DNA of 64,000 bases from Chryseobacterium phosphatilyticum (GTDB taxonomy: Bacteria > Bacteroidota > Bacteroidia > Flavobacteriales > Weeksellaceae). A program made the position numbers and the translations under genes. The notes under the pieces are model-generated. The model saw only the letters and a list, made by a program, of their open reading frames with translations. It had not been told where the DNA came from and ran no database searches. How positions within the stretch are numbered: position 1 is the stretch's first letter; every line of letters begins with the position of its first letter. The DNA lies in contig NZ_PPED02000004.1 in the NCBI RefSeq assembly GCF_002899825.2, forward strand, positions 186,001-250,000. The letters run 5' to 3'. Below, in pieces: positions 9,741 to 18,023 of this stretch.

Positions 9741-9748
9741 TATTTTTG
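9741..9748 (+). promoter_or_regulatory. Candidate -7 box for the ugd-rmlB-rmlA unit
   Basis: TATTTTTG matches TAnnTTTG and lies 25 bases before the ugd start. No TTG is found at the expected -33 spacing, so the call rests on one box and its position. Confidence 0.4.
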
Positions 9749-9773
9749 TTTCTGAATTTTAAAAACAAACATT

Positions 9774-11087
9774 TTGAATATAACGATTGTAGGAACAGGT
9801 TATGTAGGATTAGTGACAGGAACTACCCTTGCAGAGCTTGGCAATTCAGTATACTGTGTTGATATTGATGAAAAGAAAGTAGAAGGTATGAAAAACGGCA
9901 TTGTTCCCATATATGAGCCGAACCTTGAAGAGATGTTTCTGAGAAACATTCAGTCTGAAAGATTATTTTTCACTACAAATTTAAAAGAATCCCTAGACAA
10001 AAGCGAAGTTATTTATCTCGCATTACCTACACCTCCCGGAGAAGATGGGTCTGCTGACCTGTCTTATGTATTGAAGGTGGCCAGTGATATTGGTGAAATG
10101 ATGACCGAATACAAAGTTATTGTGAATAAAAGCACAGTTCCTGTAGGTACCGCTGATAGGGTAAGAGAAGTAATTTCTTCTAAAACAGATATTCCTTTTG
10201 ATGTTGTTTCTAATCCTGAATTTTTACGGGAAGGTTTTGCCGTTGAAGATTCGATGAACCCTTCAAGAGTTGTGGTAGGAGCCAGTTCCGAAAAGGCGAA
10301 AGACATTATGTCTAAAATATACCAGCCTTTTACCAATACCGGAATTCCAATTATTTTCATGGATGAAAAATCATCGGAACTGACAAAGTATGCAGCCAAC
10401 TCATTCTTAGCCGTAAAAATCACCTTTATGAATGAGATTGCCAATTATTGCGAAAAAGTAGGTGCGGATGTAGACAAAGTAAGACTGGGAATGGGAAGTG
10501 ACGATAGAATCGGGCACAGATTCTTGTTTCCAGGTATCGGATATGGAGGAAGTTGTTTTCCTAAAGATGTGAAAGCCCTTATCAAATCTGGAAAACAGGA
10601 GGACTTCAATTTCCAGATTCTGGAAGCGACTGAAAATGTAAACACCGCCCAGAAAGTAATTCTTATTTCAGAAATTGAAAAATATTTCGGAGGAAGCATT
10701 GCCGGCAAGAAAATTGCGATGTGGGGACTAGCCTTCAAAGCGAACACCGATGACATCAGAGAAGCTTCTTCTTTAGATAATATCGCCCTTTTATTGGAAA
10801 AAGGCGCAGAAGTTGTAGCATATGATGCTGTTGCAGAAGGCAATGTTAAAAAACTTCTTGGTGAAAAAATACAATATGCCAAAGGGATGTATGATGCATT
10901 GGAAGATGCAGACGCCCTATTCATCTCGACAGAGTGGCCGGAATTCAAAAATCCAAATTTTGAACTCATTGCCAAAAAAATGAAAAATAAGGCTATTTTT
11001 GACGGAAGGAATATGTATCCGCTTGAAATCCCGGAGCAAAACGGATTTTATTATAAAAGTATAGGAAGAAAGACCATTTCAAAATAA
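9774..11087 (+). CDS. ugd: UDP-glucose 6-dehydrogenase (nucleotide-sugar dehydrogenase)
   Basis: Oxidises UDP-glucose to UDP-glucuronate with two NAD+, supplying acidic sugar precursors for surface polysaccharide. The 437-residue protein has the N-terminal Rossmann motif GTGYVGLVTG, conserved LPTPPGEDGSADLSYV and SNPEFLREG, and the catalytic cysteine in GGSCFPKD (Cys261). The C-terminal NAD-binding domain has MWGLAFKANTDDIREA. The start is a TTG. The first in-frame ATG is well inside the Rossmann fold, so TTG (or the ATT just before it) must be used. It is the first gene of the polysaccharide island, divergent from rimP and 4 bases before rmlB. A related UDP-HexNAc dehydrogenase activity cannot be fully excluded. 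Confidence 0.92.
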   Translation: MNITIVGTGYVGLVTGTTLAELGNSVYCVDIDEKKVEGMKNGIVPIYEPNLEEMFLRNIQSERLFFTTNLKESLDKSEVIYLALPTPPGEDGSADLSYVLKVASDIGEMMTEYKVIVNKSTVPVGTADRVREVISSKTDIPFDVVSNPEFLREGFAVEDSMNPSRVVVGASSEKAKDIMSKIYQPFTNTGIPIIFMDEKSSELTKYAANSFLAVKITFMNEIANYCEKVGADVDKVRLGMGSDDRIGHRFLFPGIGYGGSCFPKDVKALIKSGKQEDFNFQILEATENVNTAQKVILISEIEKYFGGSIAGKKIAMWGLAFKANTDDIREASSLDNIALLLEKGAEVVAYDAVAEGNVKKLLGEKIQYAKGMYDALEDADALFISTEWPEFKNPNFELIAKKMKNKAIFDGRNMYPLEIPEQNGFYYKSIGRKTISK

Positions 11088-11091
11088 TTAA

Positions 11092-12171
11092 ATGAAAAAT
11101 ATTATCATTACTGGAGGAGCAGGATTCATTGGCTCTCATGTTGTAAGAGAGTTCGTAAAAGAGAACCCGAATACCACCATCATTAACCTTGATGCTCTTA
11201 CATATGCCGGAAATCTGGAAAACTTAAAGGACATCGAAAATGAACCTAATTATATTTTCGAAAAAGCAGATATTACCAAACCGGAAGAACTAAGGAAAGT
11301 ATTTGAAAAATACAATCCGGATGCAGTAGTACATCTGGCTGCAGAAAGCCATGTGGATAGAAGCATCACAGATCCAATGGCTTTTATTGACACCAATGTT
11401 AACGGAACAGCTAATCTTCTGAACCTGTGTAAGGAATTCTGGACATTAAATGCTGATCACACTCATGGCAGATTTCCTGATGAGAAAAGAACTAATTTAT
11501 TCTATCATGTTTCTACCGATGAAGTATATGGAAGTTTAGGAGAAACAGGATTCTTTTTAGAAACAACCTCTTATGACCCCCAATCTCCATATTCTGCTTC
11601 AAAAGCAGCATCTGACCATCTGGTAAGAGCTTATGGAAATACGTATGGGCTGCCATTTATTGTATCTAACTGTTCCAACAATTATGGCCCGAACCATTTC
11701 CCTGAAAAATTAATTCCATTGTGTATTTCAAATATCATCAACGAAAGACCTTTACCAATTTATGGGGATGGAAAATATACCAGAGACTGGTTATTTGTTA
11801 TTGATCACGCAAAAGGTATCCACCAGATTTTTAATGAAGCAAAAACAGGAGAAACTTACAATATCGGAGGTTTTAATGAATGGCAAAATATCGATCTGGT
11901 CAAAGAATTAATTAAGCAAATGGATGCTAAACTGGGTAGACCTGAAGGTTATTCTGAAAAGCTGATTACTTTCGTTAAGGACAGACCAGGACATGACAAG
12001 CGCTATGCTATTGATGCGACTAAACTAAACAAAGATCTTGGATGGAAACCATCAGTTACCTTTGAAGAAGGATTAGGAAAAACCATAGATTGGTACCTTG
12101 AAAACAAAGAATGGCTTGAAAACGTAACCAGTGGAGATTACCAGAAGTATTACGAAAATCAATACAATTAA
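11092..12171 (+). CDS. rmlB: dTDP-glucose 4,6-dehydratase
   Basis: Converts dTDP-glucose to dTDP-4-keto-6-deoxyglucose, the branch point for many deoxy and amino sugars. The extended SDR of 359 residues has NAD motif GGAGFIGSHV, the family signature HLAAESHVDRSI, active-site STDEVYGS (Asp-Glu pair) and the YxxxK catalytic motif in SPYSASKAASDHL. It lies between ugd and rmlA, spaced 4 and 22 bases from them. rmlC and rmlD are absent, so the keto product is probably used by an aminotransferase (15278-16363) rather than for L-rhamnose. Confidence 0.96.
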   Translation: MKNIIITGGAGFIGSHVVREFVKENPNTTIINLDALTYAGNLENLKDIENEPNYIFEKADITKPEELRKVFEKYNPDAVVHLAAESHVDRSITDPMAFIDTNVNGTANLLNLCKEFWTLNADHTHGRFPDEKRTNLFYHVSTDEVYGSLGETGFFLETTSYDPQSPYSASKAASDHLVRAYGNTYGLPFIVSNCSNNYGPNHFPEKLIPLCISNIINERPLPIYGDGKYTRDWLFVIDHAKGIHQIFNEAKTGETYNIGGFNEWQNIDLVKELIKQMDAKLGRPEGYSEKLITFVKDRPGHDKRYAIDATKLNKDLGWKPSVTFEEGLGKTIDWYLENKEWLENVTSGDYQKYYENQYN

Positions 12172-12193
12172 TATTAAAACACAGATTTAAAAG

Positions 12194-13057
12194 ATGAAAG
12201 GTATCATTTTAGCCGGAGGATCCGGTACAAGACTTTACCCTCTAACTATCGCTGTCAGCAAACAACTGATGCCTGTTTATGACAAACCCATGATCTATTA
12301 TCCGCTTTCTACCCTTCTTTTAGCCGGGATTAAGGATATTCTGATCATTACTACTCCACATGACCAGCCCGGTTTCATCAAACTTTTAGGTGATGGCTCC
12401 CAATTGGGTTGCAATATAGAATATGTAGTACAACCAAGCCCGGATGGACTGGCACAAGCGTTCATTCTGGGAGAACAATTTATTGGAAATGATCCCGCAG
12501 CTCTTGTATTAGGAGATAATATTTTCTATGGTTCCGAAATGGGAACTTTACTAAAAAACAAGACCAACCCTGACGGAGGAGTCGTTTTTGCTTACCATGT
12601 AGCAGATCCTGAAAGATATGGTGTGGTTGAATTTAATCATAACTTCAAAGCAGTTTCTATTGAAGAGAAACCTTTACAACCCAAATCAAATTACGCCGTT
12701 CCCGGATTATATTTCTATGACAATAACGTTGTGGAAATTGCTAAAAATATCAAACCTTCCCACAGAGGAGAACTTGAAATCACAGACGTAAATAACGTTT
12801 ATCTTCAAAATGGTAAACTTGAAGTCGGAGTATTAGATAGAGGAACCGCATGGTTGGATACCGGTACATTTGATTCCCTTCACGATGCTTCTGAATTTGT
12901 AAGTGTTATTGAAAAAAGACAAGGGTTCAAAATCGGTTGTATTGAAGAAATTGCCTTTAGAAATAAATTCATCAATGAAGAAAAACTGCTTGAAACGGCA
13001 GTTAAATATGGGAAAAGCGGATACGGTGAATACCTTAAGCAATTGGTAATAAAATAA
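12194..13057 (+). CDS. rmlA: Glucose-1-phosphate thymidylyltransferase
   Basis: Makes dTDP-glucose from glucose-1-phosphate and dTTP, the first step of dTDP-sugar synthesis. At 287 residues it has normal RmlA length. It carries the nucleotidyltransferase signature GGSGTRLYPLT, followed by SKQLMPVYDKPMIYYPLS, the metal/sugar region VLGDNIFYG and the C-terminal GTAWLDTGTFDSL. It is the last gene before an inverted repeat (13075-13112) that probably ends this three-gene unit. Confidence 0.96.
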   Translation: MKGIILAGGSGTRLYPLTIAVSKQLMPVYDKPMIYYPLSTLLLAGIKDILIITTPHDQPGFIKLLGDGSQLGCNIEYVVQPSPDGLAQAFILGEQFIGNDPAALVLGDNIFYGSEMGTLLKNKTNPDGGVVFAYHVADPERYGVVEFNHNFKAVSIEEKPLQPKSNYAVPGLYFYDNNVVEIAKNIKPSHRGELEITDVNNVYLQNGKLEVGVLDRGTAWLDTGTFDSLHDASEFVSVIEKRQGFKIGCIEEIAFRNKFINEEKLLETAVKYGKSGYGEYLKQLVIK

Positions 13058-13074
13058 TAAATTTATATGTAAAA

Positions 13075-13112
13075 ATCAAAAACTATTGACGCAAATGTTA
13101 ATAGTTTTTGAT
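13075..13112 (+). terminator. Inverted repeat after rmlA, probable terminator
   Basis: A perfect 13-bp inverted repeat (ATCAAAAACTATT / AATAGTTTTTGAT) has a 12-base loop and starts 17 bases after the rmlA stop. The following bases (TATAATAC) are not a clean T-run, so termination may be partial and allow read-through into the ABC exporter genes. Confidence 0.6.
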
Positions 13113-13206
13113 TATAATACAACTATTAATATATTAGTTGTAATTTTCTTGTTATATGTAAATAATATTTCCTAATACATAAAATAAGGAATAAGATTAA
13201 TTATTA

Positions 13207-13214
13207 TAAATTTG
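13207..13214 (+). promoter_or_regulatory. Candidate -7 box before the ABC exporter operon
   Basis: TAAATTTG fits TAnnTTTG and lies 14 bases before the TTG start of the permease gene. No TTG sits at the right distance for -33, so this is a weak prediction. If real, the leader would be only about 8 bases. Confidence 0.35.
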
Positions 13215-13228
13215 AAAAAAAATCTACT

Positions 13229-14071
13229 TTGAAAACCGTAGTATACACATCTGATAAAAAAACACATTTTTTCCAAGAACTCAAATCTATTTTTCGAGAT
13301 ATTAAATCATCCAATTTTTTGGCCTACCAAATGACTAAGAGAGATATACAATCTCAACATAGACAGTCTTTATTAGGGTTCTTTTGGATACTGGCTCCTG
13401 TAATTATAAATTCTTTAATTTGGTTATTTTTGAATGGTTCGGGAGTGGTAAATGTAAATATACCAGGAGGAATACCTTATCCTGTTTTTGTTATTTTAGG
13501 CACCACTATCTGGAATATTTTTGCTGAAGCTGTACAGAGCCCAATAAATTCGGTAAATTCAGGAAAAGCGATCATTTCTAAAATCAATTTTCCAAAAGAA
13601 GCGCTATTAATGAAAGGATTGTACACTACCTTTTTTAATTTAATGATAAAAATGATCCCTGCTGTTGCTATTTTGATAATTTATCAGGTTACACCATCAG
13701 AGAGTCTGCTGCTTTTTCCTTTTTATATGGTAGCTTTAATCATCTTTGCTTTTGCTATAGGATTAATTATCACCCCCTTAGGGTTAATTTACACGGATAT
13801 AAGTAAGGTTCTCATTACAGGAATTCCTTTATTAATGTATCTGACACCCGTTGTCTATGCCGTGCCAAGATCAGGAATTTTTAAATTTTTATTCAATTTA
13901 AATCCTTTAACGTATATAATCAATGATACCAGAAATACATTGGTAGGAGTAGAAACTCAGTCATTCATGTTTACAATGATATTAACGGCTGTTAGCTTTA
14001 TTGTTTTATTAATAGGCTTGGTTATTTTCCGAAAATCAATGCCAATAGTTATTGAAAAAATCGCAGGATAA
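13229..14071 (+). CDS. ABC-2 type polysaccharide export permease (Wzm-like)
   Basis: Membrane component of an ABC exporter that moves undecaprenyl-linked polysaccharide across the inner membrane. The 280-residue protein has an N-terminal cytoplasmic segment with RDIQSQHRQSLLGFFW, the conserved interfacial motif of Wzm/TagG permeases. About six membrane segments follow, with LNPLTYIINDTRNTLVG before the last ones. The start is a TTG. The first in-frame ATG falls at residue 36, just before RDIQSQ, and would delete the usual amphipathic N terminus, so TTG is preferred. Its stop overlaps the ATPase ATG by one base (TAATG), so both are translationally coupled. Confidence 0.9.
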   Translation: MKTVVYTSDKKTHFFQELKSIFRDIKSSNFLAYQMTKRDIQSQHRQSLLGFFWILAPVIINSLIWLFLNGSGVVNVNIPGGIPYPVFVILGTTIWNIFAEAVQSPINSVNSGKAIISKINFPKEALLMKGLYTTFFNLMIKMIPAVAILIIYQVTPSESLLLFPFYMVALIIFAFAIGLIITPLGLIYTDISKVLITGIPLLMYLTPVVYAVPRSGIFKFLFNLNPLTYIINDTRNTLVGVETQSFMFTMILTAVSFIVLLIGLVIFRKSMPIVIEKIAG

Positions 14072-15267
14072 TGAAAAAAGACAAAGAGGTTTTAGTATCC
14101 GTACAAAATGTATCTAAAAAATTCAGTAAAAATCTGAAAAGCTCTCTTAAATATGGAGCTTCAGATATTATCCGCAGTACATTAGGTTTAGCAATAAATA
14201 AAGAATTACGTCCTCAGGAATTTTGGGCTGTGCATGACGTAAGTTTTGAGCTCAGAAGAGGAGAATGTATTGGCTTGATCGGTCATAATGGCGCCGGGAA
14301 GTCTACTCTTTTAAAAGTCCTCAATGGCTTATATACTCCTGATAAAGGACAAATTGTAATGAAAGGAAAAATAGGTGCCTTGATAGAATTAGGGGCTGGT
14401 TTTAATCCCATTCTTACAGGCAGGGAGAATATTTATAATAATGCTTCCATTTTAGGATTTACTAAAAAAGAAGTTGAAGAGAAATTACAATCTATAATAG
14501 ATTTTTCGGAGATTAGAGAATTTATAGATACTCCAGTACAAAACTATTCTTCAGGTATGAAAGTGCGTTTGGGATTTGCTGTTGCAGCCCATCTTGAACC
14601 GGATGTCTTAATTATTGATGAAGTGTTGGCCGTGGGAGATCTGGGATTTATATTAAAGTGCTTTAGTAAAATTGACGAATTGCTTCCTCATACTGCTGTT
14701 ATCTTTGTTTCTCACAGTATGCCAATGGTATCTCGAATATGCAATGAGATAGTTTTAATGGATCATGGCAAAGTTGAGTATCAGGGAAGAGAAATCGGAA
14801 AAGGGATACAGCTTTATTACAATAAGTTTTCAAACAACAGCCAAAACAAGGTATATGATAATGAAACTTTTGCATTAAGCTCTGTAAAAACAGATCTTTT
14901 GAATAACGAAATACACCGTCATCAGGATTTTAATCTCGTTTTTGAATTCAAAATGAATAAACCCGTTGAGGAGTTACCTGTGCTGTATTTAGAATTCAAG
15001 GATAAAGAACAGAAACCAATTGCAGGAATTTCTATTAAAGAACACAAAGAAAGTATAGGACAAAGCACAACAATCACTTATAAGATCACTGTTAAAAATC
15101 CACTTTTCACATTAGGAAAATACATTTTAGATGTCAGCTTATATGATGCTTCTACAGAATCACCCTATCTTCGAATTAACAATATCATTGAGTTTACGGT
15201 AAGTGGGGAAAAAGAACAATGGATACCATTTGAACTTGACAGTGAAAATATGATAACTTTACATTAA
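14071..15267 (+). CDS. ABC polysaccharide exporter ATPase with C-terminal extension (Wzt-like)
   Basis: ATPase partner of the permease. Walker A GHNGAGKST is near residue 71, the signature YSSGMKVRLGFA near 157-167, Walker B VLIIDEVLAVGD near 179, and the switch region has HSMPMV. Residues about 250-398 form an extra beta-rich domain, as in Wzt proteins whose C-terminal domain binds the finished non-reducing end of the O-polysaccharide. That suggests export here depends on a specific chain-terminating modification. Only the ABC half is certain. Carbohydrate recognition by the extension is inferred from the family and from the surrounding glycosyltransferases. Confidence 0.92.
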   Translation: MKKDKEVLVSVQNVSKKFSKNLKSSLKYGASDIIRSTLGLAINKELRPQEFWAVHDVSFELRRGECIGLIGHNGAGKSTLLKVLNGLYTPDKGQIVMKGKIGALIELGAGFNPILTGRENIYNNASILGFTKKEVEEKLQSIIDFSEIREFIDTPVQNYSSGMKVRLGFAVAAHLEPDVLIIDEVLAVGDLGFILKCFSKIDELLPHTAVIFVSHSMPMVSRICNEIVLMDHGKVEYQGREIGKGIQLYYNKFSNNSQNKVYDNETFALSSVKTDLLNNEIHRHQDFNLVFEFKMNKPVEELPVLYLEFKDKEQKPIAGISIKEHKESIGQSTTITYKITVKNPLFTLGKYILDVSLYDASTESPYLRINNIIEFTVSGEKEQWIPFELDSENMITLH

Positions 15268-15277
15268 AAAATTTATT

Positions 15278-16363
15278 ATGATTCCAGTAACACAACCTTT
15301 TCTTCCTCCACAGGAAGAATTTCAAAAATATTTAGACGGTATCTGGAAAAGAAACTGGCTTACTAATATGGGGCCTTTAGCGAGCCAGCTGGAAATGGAG
15401 CTTAAAGATCACTTAAAACTTAATCACCTACTGTTTGTAACGAATGGTACTATTGCGATTCAAATGGCCATAAAAGCATTGGAAATTTCAGGTGAAGTCA
15501 TTACTACTCCATTTTCTTTTATTGCTACCACCAGCACTATTGTTTGGGAAGGATGCACACCCGTTTTTGTAGATATAGACCCCAATAGTTTATGCATTGA
15601 TGCTAAAAAGATAGAAGAAGCAATTACAGAAAAAACTAGTGCAATTCTTGCTACTCATGTATATGGAAACCCTTGCGATGTTGTTACAATAGAGGCTATT
15701 GCCAAAAAGCACAATCTTAAAGTTATTTATGACGCAGCCCACGCATTTGGTGTAGAAGTAAATGGCAGATCAATTTTTGAATACGGTGATATTTCTACCT
15801 GCTCCCTTCATGCTACTAAGCTTTATCATACCGTTGAAGGCGGTTTAGTAATAACAAAAGATCCCGATTTGTTAAAAAAACTAGCCTTTATCAGAAACTT
15901 TGGAATTTCCGGGTTTGATTCTTTTTCAGAATTAGGTCTTAATGGTAAAAACTCTGAGTTTCATGCTGCAATGGGGCTTGTAAATTTGAAATACATTTCT
16001 AAAATACATGATAAAAGAAAGGCTTTGGCTGAACTTTATGATAAAAAGCTTAAAGGATTAAAACATTTTAAACCTGCATGGCACATTCAGGCTAATGATA
16101 ATCATGCATATTATCCTATTATATTAGAAAGTGAAGAATTACTTTTAAAATTAAAAACAGAAATGGATAAACAGGAAATCTTTACCAGAAGATATTTCTA
16201 TCCGAGTCTGGCTTCAGCATTACCTTACTTACCAAAACTGGAACTTCCTATAACTGAAGACATTGCTAAAAGAGCTCTATGCCTTCCTTTTTATTATGAT
16301 CTAACATTTGAAGAAATAGAATTAATTGCCAGATTAATGCTGAGAATACAAAACAACGATTAG
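15278..16363 (+). CDS. DegT/DnrJ/EryC1/StrS-family nucleotide-sugar aminotransferase
   Basis: PLP enzyme that would transfer an amino group from glutamate to a keto-sugar nucleotide, probably the dTDP-4-keto-6-deoxyglucose made by RmlA/RmlB. The 361 residues include VTNGTIAIQMAIKAL (PLP phosphate site), IYDAAHAFGVE (Asp for the pyridine nitrogen) and the Schiff-base lysine in SLHATKLYHTVEGG (Lys181). The HATK-H-TVEGG context is common in 3-amino and 4-amino dideoxyhexose transaminases, so a VioA- or FdtB-like reaction is plausible. The C3 versus C4 choice cannot be settled by eye. It begins 10 bases after the exporter ATPase and ends one base before the WbqC gene. Confidence 0.9.
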   Translation: MIPVTQPFLPPQEEFQKYLDGIWKRNWLTNMGPLASQLEMELKDHLKLNHLLFVTNGTIAIQMAIKALEISGEVITTPFSFIATTSTIVWEGCTPVFVDIDPNSLCIDAKKIEEAITEKTSAILATHVYGNPCDVVTIEAIAKKHNLKVIYDAAHAFGVEVNGRSIFEYGDISTCSLHATKLYHTVEGGLVITKDPDLLKKLAFIRNFGISGFDSFSELGLNGKNSEFHAAMGLVNLKYISKIHDKRKALAELYDKKLKGLKHFKPAWHIQANDNHAYYPIILESEELLLKLKTEMDKQEIFTRRYFYPSLASALPYLPKLELPITEDIAKRALCLPFYYDLTFEEIELIARLMLRIQNND

Positions 16364-16364
16364 T

Positions 16365-17066
16365 ATGAGAATCGCTGTCATGCAACCATATTTCATGCCT
16401 TATATTGGATATTTTCAACTCATCAATGCTGTTGATAAATTTATTATCTATGATGATGTAAATTATATAAAACAAGGCTGGATCAATAGAAATAACATTC
16501 TTCTTAACGGAAAAAGTCATTTATTTTCTATCCCGTTGAAAGACGCAAGTTCATTTAAAAAAATCAATGAAATAGAAATTAATAAGGTTCTTTTTATTAA
16601 ATGGAAAGATAAATTTTTCAAAACACTTGAGTTGGCTTATAAAAAAGCTCCAAACTATGATATTGTCATTTCAATTTTAAAAAAATCTTTTGATGATTAT
16701 GACAAAATAAGTGATTTAATTTATCTGAGTCTTGTAGAAACCTGCAATTATCTTGGTATTACTACAAAAATTGAAAAGACATCTGAAATCTATCATAATG
16801 TAGAATTGTCCAGAGAAGAAAGACTTATTGATATTTGTAAAAAAGAAAATGCGGTCACTTATATCAATCCCATTGGAGGACAAGAATTGTATACTAAAGA
16901 ATATTTTAACAAACATGATATCAATTTACTTTTTTTAAAGACTCAAAAAGTGGATTATCTACAATTTAATCATGATTTTGTACCTTGGTTATCTATTATT
17001 GATATTTTAATGTTCAATTCTATAGAAGAAATAAAAGATATGTTAAACCAGCTTGAATTAATATAA
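16365..17066 (+). CDS. WbqC-family protein
   Basis: The 233 residues match the WbqC-like family, recognised by the opening MQPYFMPYIGYFQLINAVD, then IIYDDVNYIKQGWINRN and the C-terminal motif YINPIGGQELY with FVPWLSIIDILMFN. Family members lie in O-antigen and capsule loci, usually next to sugar aminotransferases. The biochemical role is unsettled, and a part in amino-sugar acylation is my inference. It is packed between two aminotransferase-like genes with 1-base and 0-base gaps. The DNA is markedly AT-rich (16 G+C in the 60 bases at 16621-16680), unlike the flanking housekeeping genes. Confidence 0.85.
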   Translation: MRIAVMQPYFMPYIGYFQLINAVDKFIIYDDVNYIKQGWINRNNILLNGKSHLFSIPLKDASSFKKINEIEINKVLFIKWKDKFFKTLELAYKKAPNYDIVISILKKSFDDYDKISDLIYLSLVETCNYLGITTKIEKTSEIYHNVELSREERLIDICKKENAVTYINPIGGQELYTKEYFNKHDINLLFLKTQKVDYLQFNHDFVPWLSIIDILMFNSIEEIKDMLNQLELI

Positions 17067-18023
17067 ATGGATACAAAAGCAATAGGTGGTTATTTTGAGC
17101 TTGAACTTCCAAATAACAAAACATGTTATTTTGGAGAAGACGCTATAGAATTAAATTCAGCGAGAAATTGTTTGGAATATATTCTTAGAGTAAAAGCTTA
17201 CACAAAAATTTATATTCCATACTATACATGTGATGTACTTTTACAACCAATTAAGAAATTAAATATTTCATATGAGTTCTATGATATAGATTTTAATTTA
17301 GAACCACTTTTTGATTATTCTTCCATAAAAGATTCGGAAGCTTTTTTATACACGAACTACTTTGGAATCAAAGAAAAGTTTATTGAAAAATTAGCAGAAA
17401 AAATAACCAAAAATTTGATTTTAGATAATGCCCAAGCTTTTTTTTCGCCTGTAATACAAGGTATTGATACATTTTATTCTCCAAGAAAGTTTTTTGGAGT
17501 CGCAGATGGAGGCTATTTATATACCGACAAACAGCTCGATTTAGTTCTTGAAAAAGATGTAAGCTACGATAGAATGAGCCATCTCTTAAAAAGGATAGAC
17601 CTCTCTGCCGAGGAAGGGTATAATGATTTCACGGAAAATGATAATTCTATAGAAAATCAGTCTATAAAAGCAATATCAACGCTTACTAAAAAAATTCTAT
17701 CCGGGATAGATTTTGAATATATCAGGAAAAAAAGGAAAGAAAATTTTCTGTTCTTACATGAAATACTAAAAGAAAAGAATCTTTTGCCAATTGACCTCGA
17801 CGAAAAATGCGTCCCTATGGTATATCCCTTTAGAACGCTTGATACAAAACTCAGACAAAAGCTTATCAGTAATCGTATCTATTGTGCTACTTACTGGCCC
17901 AATGTTCTGGAGTGGAGCCGCGAAGAGCATAACTCTTACGCTTTAACAAAGGAGATTATTGCAATACCCGTAGACCAAAGATATTCCGTTAATGATATGA
18001 AAAAAATTTTAGAATATGTATAA
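17067..18023 (+). CDS. DegT-like PLP-dependent aminotransferase-fold protein
   Basis: A divergent fold-type I PLP protein of 318 residues. It keeps the expected landmarks: NSARNCLEYIL for the cofactor phosphate region, IYIPYYTCDVLLQPI, an Asp in LILDNAQAFF (Asp120) that would contact the pyridine nitrogen, and a candidate Schiff-base lysine in YSPRKFFGVADGG (Lys141). It is shorter than standard DegT enzymes (about 360-400 residues). It follows WbqC directly and overlaps the GNAT-glycosyltransferase gene by 8 bases. The likely substrate is a second keto-sugar, but no close homologue is recognised. It could also be a non-catalytic relative. Confidence 0.7.
   Translation: MDTKAIGGYFELELPNNKTCYFGEDAIELNSARNCLEYILRVKAYTKIYIPYYTCDVLLQPIKKLNISYEFYDIDFNLEPLFDYSSIKDSEAFLYTNYFGIKEKFIEKLAEKITKNLILDNAQAFFSPVIQGIDTFYSPRKFFGVADGGYLYTDKQLDLVLEKDVSYDRMSHLLKRIDLSAEEGYNDFTENDNSIENQSIKAISTLTKKILSGIDFEYIRKKRKENFLFLHEILKEKNLLPIDLDEKCVPMVYPFRTLDTKLRQKLISNRIYCATYWPNVLEWSREEHNSYALTKEIIAIPVDQRYSVNDMKKILEYV

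Noticed and set aside
9383..9862. 159-codon plus-strand ORF overlapping rimP and ugd
   Set aside because: It is antisense to rimP for half its length and out of frame with ugd for the rest, and it crosses a promoter and hairpin.
10445..10975. 176-codon ORF antisense to ugd
   Set aside because: It lies inside a fully conserved dehydrogenase gene and has no domain or promoter.
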